Source: Lottia gigantea (taxonomy: Eukaryota; Mollusca; Gastropoda; Lottiidae). From it: DNA of 64,000 nt. Positions 56,776 through 64,000 of this stretch are shown here, piece after piece. The number at the start of each line of letters is the position of its first letter. Position 1 is the stretch's first letter. The stretch spans positions 693,228-757,227 of the forward strand of contig NW_008710478.1 in assembly GCF_000327385.1 (NCBI RefSeq). Direction: 5' to 3'. A program made the translations under genes and the position numbers. The notes under the pieces are model-generated. The model was not told the DNA's origin, made no database searches, and saw only the letters and a program-made list of their open reading frames with translations.

Positions 56776-57410
56776 ATACTGTCTACATTTAAAAATCATT
56801 TTATCATTTTGTAGACCACACAGATAACAGATAGAACATTGGCTTCACTCAAAAGACCATACTAGGACCACAAGATGTTGCTGAAGGTTTTGTAGTCACA
56901 GTCACAATGTTCAATTCACTACTTCAAAATCAGAATATGCACTATCAAAAAGTTCAAATTTTTATTGCAAACTCAAATCCTAACCTTTGTATTTACATGA
57001 TGTTACACCTTTCACAGAATATATAGAACTATAAGAATATTAGAAAGCAACACATGAGAAACTATTCCATTCAGCACTTTTTGTATCCAAGATTGTCACA
57101 GAACTAGACATAGGGTGCTGGTTTCAGATCCATAAATTTTTGGAGGAGATATCTTGACAAAATGTTCTTGAATTTGTTTTTATCAATATAACATTTCACT
57201 CCATCATTTATAACATAGTGTATTATATATAATCCTACTGTTTTAAATCAATGTGAGTGAAAAACATGGCATCTAAAATTAACACTATGCCACCTTTTTA
57301 ATTGTTCATTGTTAGAGTAAACCAGTTTTAATCCTATTTCTAAATCTTTGTGATATTATTGAATCCCCAAAAGGTACTATGCCATGTTGTCAAGTGTTCA
57401 CTGTCATTGT
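56776..57410. other. unique AT-rich DNA
   Basis: No gene or repeat family recognised. Confidence 0.5.
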
Positions 57411-57680
57411 CTTTGACTGACCAATTCAATATATCCCTGTTATTCTCTTGGACTGACCAATTCTATATATTCCTGTTATTCTCTTGGACTGACCAATTCA
57501 ATATATCCCTGTTATTCTCTTGGACTGACCAATTCAATATATCCCTGTTATTCTCTTTGACTGACCAATTCTATATATTCCTGTTATTCTCTTGGACTGA
57601 CCAATTCAATATATTCCTGTTATTCTCTTTGACTGACCAATTCAATATATCCCTGTTATTCTCTTGGACTGACCAATTCC
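57411..57680. repeat. 36-bp minisatellite, 7.5 copies
   Basis: The unit CTTGGACTGACCAATTCA + ATATATCCCTGTTATTCT repeats with an exact 36-bp step from 57411. Variant sites (CTTTG/CTTGG, TTCAAT/TTCTAT, TCCC/TTCC) alternate between copies, suggesting a 108-bp higher-order pattern. Because 36 is a multiple of three, a 111-codon frame (57350-57685) stays open with a 12-residue repeat (SWTDQFNISLLF-type). It has no gene context and I reject it as coding. Confidence 0.95.
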
Positions 57681-58409
57681 ACTAGACACAAGTGATTAAA
57701 TGAAACAATTTGTAGTGTTTAAGTGAACCATGATAATTTATGAGACCAATCAAAGTTATTATTACACCTTTAATATCCATTTACATTAATCTTTTAATTC
57801 CTTAATCATCTAAACTTCCTTCCTTCTCAGAGAAGCTGAAAAATTCTTCCAGGGTTGATGATTTCACTGTATTTACCAGTCAGGACAAATTCTAGTGTCA
57901 GAAAGTAAACATCTTTTAGTATTAGTAACCTAATCTATATCCATTTACATTTATAATTTATTAAGTCAAATTTCTATTGTAGTTACTATCAGGAATGTCC
58001 ATTTCATTGTATCTTGTTGGGGCCTGACATTATTTTTTTCAGAAACTTTTTCAATAAAAAGTTTGACACTTTTTATCTCAGAAAAGATTACACAAAATCA
58101 CTTCAGTAATTTTCTACAAAAAAATGTGTCCAGAAGATATACAAAGATCAAAAGAAAAACAGTTTTATCTATCTATTGTCATGGTACTAACAATATATAG
58201 GCCGTTCCATTGTCCTCCCTTTACAACTTATATCTCTCAAGTTAGACTATTCTGGACACTATCCTTTCAATTTCTTCAACAATAAGAAACTTGACAAAAT
58301 TAGATTGAGAAAAATACATGGTAAATTTGTTTTAAGATTTCTGATTTGCCTGAGGCTTGATTCAGCGTGAATTTGAAGACCATTAAATGTTGACCTATTA
58401 GTTCTCAGA
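57681..58409. other. unique AT-rich DNA
   Basis: No gene or repeat family recognised. Confidence 0.5.
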
Positions 58410-59145
58410 GATTACTGGAAACGTTTCCGAGTGAAATCTCTTTTCTATAGAATTCTTCATTTTTTAAGATATATTCCATAGAATTCTTCGGGTTGCTGAT
58501 TTAGTAATTTAGCCATGCATGCATGACTGAATACTTCAAATGTAAGTTATGATCCTCCCTGTGCCATAATCCAGATTAGAAATCAAGCAGTCAGAAGCTT
58601 GATAAAATGTTTCCAAGAGAAATCTGGTTTTAAAGATAAATTATATAGAATTCTTGATGGTTGATGTTTTAGTAATTTTTAAACAATTAAATATTAAACT
58701 GTTTGCTGGAGTCTGTCCAGAGAATTTAATAGCCATAATCCAGATTAGGAATCCAATGTCAGTTACTTGTTAAAATGTTTCCAAGTGAAATCCTGTTTTT
58801 AATGTTAATTTTTCAGAATTAATCAGGGACATTAATTTGGTTATATTAGCCAGGCATGTATGACTGATATTTCAAATGTAAGTTACGATCTTCTAATCCC
58901 TGGGACCTATTTGCCGTAATCCAGATAAAAAATCCAAGAGTGAAAATTTTTCAAAGTGAGATCTTGTTTTTAATATGAATTTTTAAGAATTCTTAAGTGT
59001 TGCTGATTTGGTCTTTAAGCCAGGCATATATGACTGAGGCTCCAACTCAATAATCTTCTAATTATTATTTGAATCTAATGCCATCATCCAAATTACAAAT
59101 CCAGTAGTCAATAACTTTGTTAAAATGTTCAAGTTTGTAATTTGA
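58410..59145. repeat. four-copy degenerate array, about 175 bp units
   Basis: 'AAATGTTTCCAAG(T)GAAATC', 'ATAGAATTCTT(C/G)', 'GTTGCTGATTTGGT', 'AGCCAGGCATGTATGACTGA', 'TTCAAATGTAAGTTA(T/C)GATC' and 'CCATAATCCAGATTAG' recur in order with substantial divergence. Confidence 0.85.
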
Positions 59146-59401
59146 ATCATCAGAATACAAAATTCCAAACAGTTGATTCCAGTTCATCACAGTATTCACA
59201 CAAATCTTCACAAGATTTATATTGAAAATTTGTATCCAACATTTAAAATGTAAATTTAGATAACAGAGTTCAGAGGTTTGAAGCAGCTACAGAAACCAAA
59301 AGTTCATATTTACCATATAAGGAATGTCACAAATTCCTAAAACTTTCAAATACTTGTTTGGTACTCTCAACAACACCTTTCAATAAATAATAACACAGAA
59401 C

Positions 59402-59835
59402 ATGGAGGCTACAAATAACTATCAGGTATCACTTTTTCATATTTTTAACAACAAATTACACAAGAAGAAATCATGGTGCATATTATTTAATTGCTTTTTA
59501 GAAAAGTTTATTCTACAATTAATAACAGAGAGCACTGACTTGATATAATCATCACTTTTCTTGTCTTTTTAACAAAAAATTGTACAAATTACAAAACAAA
59601 TCATGGTTCATATCCAAAAAGAACTATAACAAATTTCAATGTTTTCAAAGAATTTTTGGAAAAGCTCAGCAACAATCACAAGCAAAGACCGACCTGGAAT
59701 AACTATCACTTCCATGTCTTTTTAACAAGGAATTATATAGATCACAAAAACAAATAGGGGTTCATATCCAAGAAGAATTTATAACTTTTTAAAAGATTTT
59801 CAGAAAAGTTCAGCAACAGATAACACTAGTCTTCA
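59402..59835. repeat. three-copy degenerate array, about 145 bp units
   Basis: 'ATAACTATCACTT', 'CATGTCTTTTTAACAA', 'AAATTACACAAG/AATTGTACAAAT', 'AATCATGGTTCATATCCAA' and 'GAAAAGTTCAGCAACA' recur in order. Confidence 0.85.
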
Positions 59836-60573
59836 ACAACCATCACTATTAATGTGTTCTAGTCTAGATTCCATCCTAAACATTTTAACAATTATGTTGT
59901 CAACCTCAGGTAAAACATGAAACTGTAATTTAAAACATTTTAAATTCAAATCTTACATCAACTCATGTCTGAAAACTTATCGAACTTAATATTTGAACAT
60001 CACACACTGGAACTCTTCATATGAACAAAATATCTGAACGAATTATAACATGAATTATCGTAGTAACAAAAAATGATGCGTCATCATCTTAGCTTGTCAC
60101 TGTGTCACTTTTTATACCTTAATAACGCTAAGTAAGCTAGTAGAAACATTAGTAAGAAGGTTGTTGATTGGTCAGATTATATGGTAGATAAGCAGCTATT
60201 GGCTAGTTTACATGGAATTAAAGGTAAGATCAAACAGTCCTTAAGTGACAGTCATCTACAACTTGTCAAGATATCAATTCAGTGATGTCAGAGAATATCA
60301 CCTCAAGTTACTTATGAAAATTTTGAAGCCTGATACATATAAAAGTGTGCTTAGAAAGTGCACGAAATGTGCTTAAAAATTTCACATGAAAGAAATTCAA
60401 ATTTGAGATTTACCACTTTTTGTTGCCCGGTAATTAGGTTTTGACCAGCTGGAAAAATCTTGATATTACGAAGATGTCAGTAAGATAATGTTAAATTGGT
60501 TTAATAATAAGATAAAGACAATAAGTACTGTTAGTAGTCTCTGATAATAATACAACATGACAACTTAATCATA
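59836..60573. other. unique AT-rich DNA
   Basis: No gene or repeat family recognised. Confidence 0.5.
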
Positions 60574-61362
60574 AATACATCATCTACTATAATACACTTA
60601 TACTAGTGATTCATTGATAGAACAGAATGAATGAATACATCATCTACTATAATACACTTATACTAGTGATTCATTGATAGAACAGAATCAATGAATACAT
60701 CATCTACTATAATACACTTATACTAGTGATTCATTGATAGAACAGAATGAATGAATACATCATCTACTATAATACACTTATACTAGTGATTCATTGATAG
60801 AACAGAATGAATGAATACATCATCTACTATAATACACTTATACTAGTGATTCATTGATAGAACAGAATCAATGAATACATCATCTACTATAATACACTTA
60901 TACTAGTGATTCATTGATAGAACAGAATGAATGAATACATCATCTACTATAATACACTTATACTAGTGATTCATTGATAGAACAGAATGAATGAATACAT
61001 CATCTACTGTAATACACTTATACTAGTGATTCATTGATAGAACAGAATGAATGAATGAATACATCATCTACTATAATACACTTATACTAGTGATTCATTG
61101 ATAGAACAGAATGAATGAATACATCATCTACTATAATACACTTATACTAGTGATTCATTGATAGAACAGAATGAATGAATACATCATCTACTATAATACA
61201 CTTATACTAGTGATTCATTGATAGAACAGAATGAATCAATGAATACATCATCTACTATAATACACTTATACTAGTGATTCATTGATAGAACAGAATCAAT
61301 GAATACATCATCTACTATAATACACTTATACTAGTGATTCATTGATAGAACAGAATGAATGA
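60574..61362. repeat. 60-bp satellite-like array, 13 copies
   Basis: The unit reads 'AATACATCATCTACTATAAT' 'ACACTTATACTAGTGATTCA' 'TTGATAGAACAGAATGAATG'. Starts are 60574, 60634, 60694 and so on every 60 bp, with two 4-bp ATGA/ATCA expansions (before 61058 and 61242). Apart from a G/C variant in the GAATGAAT tail and one A/G change near 61009, the copies are identical, so the array is recent or actively homogenised. Confidence 0.98.
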
Positions 61363-61549
61363 ATCAATCAATTTTTTCATTTAAGTTAGGCTTTTATCTA
61401 AGTCAAAAAAACTATCTGGACACTAAGATCCTTGGGTTCAGCCCATAGTCCATCACTGCTAACAAAAGAAAGAGAGTATTATGGACTGTTAATACATATT
61501 TACTATTTGTGGTAATGCATCTTATTTTAGATCAATCAAAATTGTATAA

Positions 61550-62180
61550 AAATAGAAATAAAATACTAAATTTTGCATCCTACAAAAGAGAGACAATACT
61601 ATGGACTGTTAATGAGTATTTCACTTTTGGTGCTAATGGATCATACTTCAATCCAACAGTTAAATTCAAATCTTTATCTTATAGATGGGTTTTCTTATTT
61701 TTTAGTGTTAAATTAAGCAAACTATTTGATTAATTGGTGTTTCTAATGAATTATCATGTATTCTTAAACATATCATTATGTTCTTATTGCGTATGTTTTT
61801 ACTTATCATAAATGTCCATGTATGTAAAATCTGGATAAACAAAAATAAGATTTTTTGACCTTTCTTGATCGGTCACTCATTGGAATTCTGCTGGTAGTTC
61901 TCTTCTAATTTAGCTAATTATGAATTAATTATGGACATTTGAAAAAAACTGGTATTTTTCCAAGTCATAAGAATAACACTTCTTTATACAAGTATTAGCA
62001 TTTTCATTTTGATAAATATGTAAATGTTTTATTGTTTAATATCACATACATACAATGAATATGTCATTTTTACAAATGAAAATAAGGGAACCCATCTTAA
62101 AGCTTATAAATAAAATATTAAATTTTACATCCTACAATAGAAAGACAATACTATGGACTGTTGATGACTATTTACCCGGT
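61550..62180. repeat. direct repeat split by a MITE
   Basis: 'AATAAAATACTAAATTTTGC' then 'ATCCTACAAAAGAGAGACAA' and 'TACTATGGACTGTTAATGA' at about 61557-61615 recur at 62107-62170 ('AATAAAATATTAAATTTTAC', 'TACTATGGACTGTTGATGA'). A partial earlier copy ('AAAGAGAGTATTATGGACTG') is near 61468. The MITE D copy lies between the two. Confidence 0.8.
61682..62099. mobile_element. MITE family D, second copy
   Basis: Termini 'GATGGGTTTTCTTATTTTTT' and, in reverse complement, 'AAGATGGGTTCCCTTATTTT'. The interior aligns with 48507-49020 ('TTTCTAATGAATTATCATGT', 'CTTTCTTGATCGGTCACTCA', 'TAGCTAATTATGAATTAATT'). It has one copy of the segment duplicated in the other element, plus about 50 extra bases near 62030. 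A 74-codon frame (61509-61733) crosses its left end and is chance. Confidence 0.88.
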
Positions 62181-62254
62181 ACTGTTGGTGGTATAGAATG
62201 AGTAAATAATGGAACTGGGTTTCCTGCAGTGAGGATATTTCCGGAACAAACAGT

Positions 62255-62545
62255 TCACCGGAATTATTCTATGGTCTGTTATTAACAGGTAGCTCTGAAA
62301 TATTGATTTTATAGAGCTAGTTAGTACCAGTTAAGATTGAATTACAACCAGGGATGCTGTTTCAGGATTTCTATTGCAAGACATCAGTTAGTAAACTTCT
62401 GCAAAATGGCATTATCAATTGTTTATGGTCTATTATTACAGGTAGCAGTGAAATATTGATTTTATAAAGCTAGTTAGTACCAGTTAAGATTGAATTACAA
62501 CCAGGGATGTTGTTTCAGGATTTTCATTACCAGACAGTAGACCAA
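62255..62545. repeat. two-copy duplication, about 160 bp period
   Basis: 'GAAATATTGATTTTATAGAG' 'CTAGTTAGTACCAGTTAAGA' 'TTGAATTACAACCAGGGATG' in copy 1 recurs nearly unchanged in copy 2 (62452-62530). The similarity over more than 100 bp is high, so this is a young duplication. Confidence 0.92.
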
Positions 62546-62759
62546 TGTTGGTGATAGTTTACATTCATAAACACTAAGTAATAGAAATTTTTCCATGGAC
62601 TGGTTTCAGCAGTTGCAATTTTTTTTCTTTTTGTTCCTTTATCTGATTTTACCAATTAGCATTAAGGGAATTGAAATCATCTTAAAAATAGTACAGATAG
62701 TCTTAACATATAAATGGGAACATATTACCATCTTTTAAAACCTGTGAACTCGCCAAAAG

Positions 62760-63290
62760 AATCATGATAGCTTTGAAACAATGTATTCACTAGCCACTGA
62801 AGTTCTGTCCAAACAAACTTACACAACACTATTTTACAGTCACAAGAAAATAATATTGCAGTGTTTCAAAGTATAAGATCTGAGTCAAAAACTGACTTCA
62901 GTTCTCAGGTTAGGAGGTAAGTGTCTTACATGGAGCTCTGTCAAAAATCAGTGCACATAACTCTATTATACTGTCAGTGCATGTAGTGCTGTGTTTCAAA
63001 GTATAAGATCAACAGAAAATTGTTTGAACTTGAATGTGCCAAACATTAGAACTTAGATAAGCAACAAAGTGTCTTATTCACTGATCACTGTAGCTCTGTC
63101 CTAACAAACTTACTCAACCATATCTTATTGTCAGAAGATTTAATAAGTAAATGCTATGTTGCAAATGATAAGATTTCCAGAAAATTTCTTGAACTAGCTT
63201 GGTTTAAACCTCAGAACTCAGAAAAGCAATAAAAAGCCTTACTGACTGAGCTACTGTTGAACCGTCAAAATTTGGTGCAGACACCCTACT
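62760..63290. repeat. three- to four-copy degenerate array, about 150-170 bp units
   Basis: 'GTGTTTCAAAGTATAAGATC', 'AAGTGTCTTA', 'GTAGCTCTGTC' and 'ACAAACTTAC(A/T)CAAC' recur in order. A further relative is at about 63700-63790 ('CAGCTTTGTCAAAACAGAAA'). Confidence 0.8.
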
Positions 63291-63424
63291 TCCTTTTAGA
63301 GATAGTGTTATATTAAATAATGGAATGTTTCAAATTAAGATTTCCGAAAACTTTCTTGGTTTAACTTAACAAATAGCCAGTAAGCATCTTACTTGAACCT
63401 CAAACACATTACTAGTGATTAGGA

Positions 63425-63655
63425 TGGTTGAAAGTAACAGAAGGCTCTGGCGAGGGTTTAAGCATTATTCACTAATTGTAGAGGTTAGTGTAGTTGAAAG
63501 GTAACAAGTTACAATTCAACAGAAAGAACTGGCACAGGGTAAAAAGTTACTATTCAATAGAAGGCACTGGCACAGTGTTTACTTATTGTAGAGGTAAGAG
63601 TGGTTGAAAGGTAATAAGTTACTATTCAACAGAAGGGACTGGTCCAGGGATAAAA
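63425..63655. repeat. three-copy array, about 70-110 bp units
   Basis: 'GTTGAAAGGTAATAAGTTAC' 'TATTCAACAGAAGG', 'ACTGGCACAG' and 'TATTGTAGAGGTAAGAGTG' recur with variation. Confidence 0.88.
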
Positions 63656-64000
63656 CAGTGTTCAATGCACTTTTAAAGGTTATCTCAAGATTAGTATGCA
63701 AATGTACAGCCACTGCAGCTTTGTCAAAACAGAAATCAAAGTGCACATCTCTATTCTGCAGTTAGTACAAATTGGCATGTTTTAAAGGCAATGAATCTTA
63801 TCAAATGAACTAACTTCAGAAATTGACACTAAATCTTGTTGATTTCTCATTTCCAGCTGATAACTCAGTTGAAAATGTCAAATTTACAACAATTTATAAA
63901 ATCTCTCGTCAATTTATCGTCTTTTAAAGATCTGAGAACAATTTACCAGAAACCGCAAAATGTTCCCAATTTAAATAATGCCTTAAGAATCTTCAAAAGA
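63656..64000. other. AT-rich DNA to window end
   Basis: Apart from the array relative near 63700-63790, nothing is recognised. No feature is visibly cut by the window end. Confidence 0.5.

Noticed and set aside
57350-57685. 111-codon frame with a 12-residue tandem repeat
   Set aside because: It arises because the minisatellite step (36 bp) is a multiple of three. There is no flanking coding sequence, signal or domain.
1-64000. LTR retroelements, Polintons or other virus-derived elements
   Set aside because: No long terminal repeats, polymerase, integrase, capsid or envelope-like frames were recognised on either strand.

Overview
This is an AT-rich, eukaryotic, apparently gene-free window. 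No stretch supports a protein-coding gene, exon chain, rRNA or intact tRNA. Every open frame is short, lacks a recognisable domain, and most of the longer ones lie inside tandem repeats whose period happens to stay open. The source looks like an invertebrate animal, most likely a mollusc. The reasons are tRNA-derived SINE pieces ending in a GGACGTTAAAC-type 3' block with TTCA/TTGG-type tails, and a dispersed repeat carrying 'AGGGCAATAACTC' and 'CCAAGTTTCGTCAAAATCCA', both of which I recall as common in molluscan genomes. This is an inference from memory, not a search. The window is either intergenic or the inside of a very long intron; the sequence does not say which.

Layout. 0-9 kb: a degenerate array, several two- to three-copy local duplications, a palindromic fold-back element, a TA-flanked MITE and a cluster of hAT-like MITE ends (5.7-6.9 kb). 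9-15.4 kb: simple and minisatellite repeats (25 bp, 24 bp, 31/46 bp, ATGA and AATC tetramers), then the best copy of the fold-back palindrome. 15.4-27 kb: mostly unique AT-rich DNA with local duplications, SINE-like units, a molluscan-type dispersed repeat and a MITE. 27-42 kb: SINE pieces, a five-copy degenerate array, a small MITE, a roughly 60-bp array whose monomer also occurs alone kilometres-of-sequence away (25.5, 35.8 and 36.4 kb), a 19-bp minisatellite of about 30 copies, and a five-copy array at 39.5-40.2 kb. 42-64 kb: local arrays, four MITE families, a fold-back element with a hAT-type MITE inserted in one arm, a piggyBac-like MITE, a 36-bp minisatellite and a very homogeneous 60-bp array of 13 copies.

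The two main themes are these. First, about two dozen unrelated 'private' tandem duplications, mostly with units of 100-180 bp and 2-5 diverged copies, are scattered along the whole window. Second, there is a rich population of short non-autonomous DNA transposons with recognisable terminal inverted repeats and, in several cases, target-site duplications (TA, TTAA, 8 bp). No autonomous transposase, LINE reverse transcriptase, LTR element or Polinton was seen. A few non-repetitive, less AT-rich stretches are flagged as possible conserved regulatory DNA, with low confidence.
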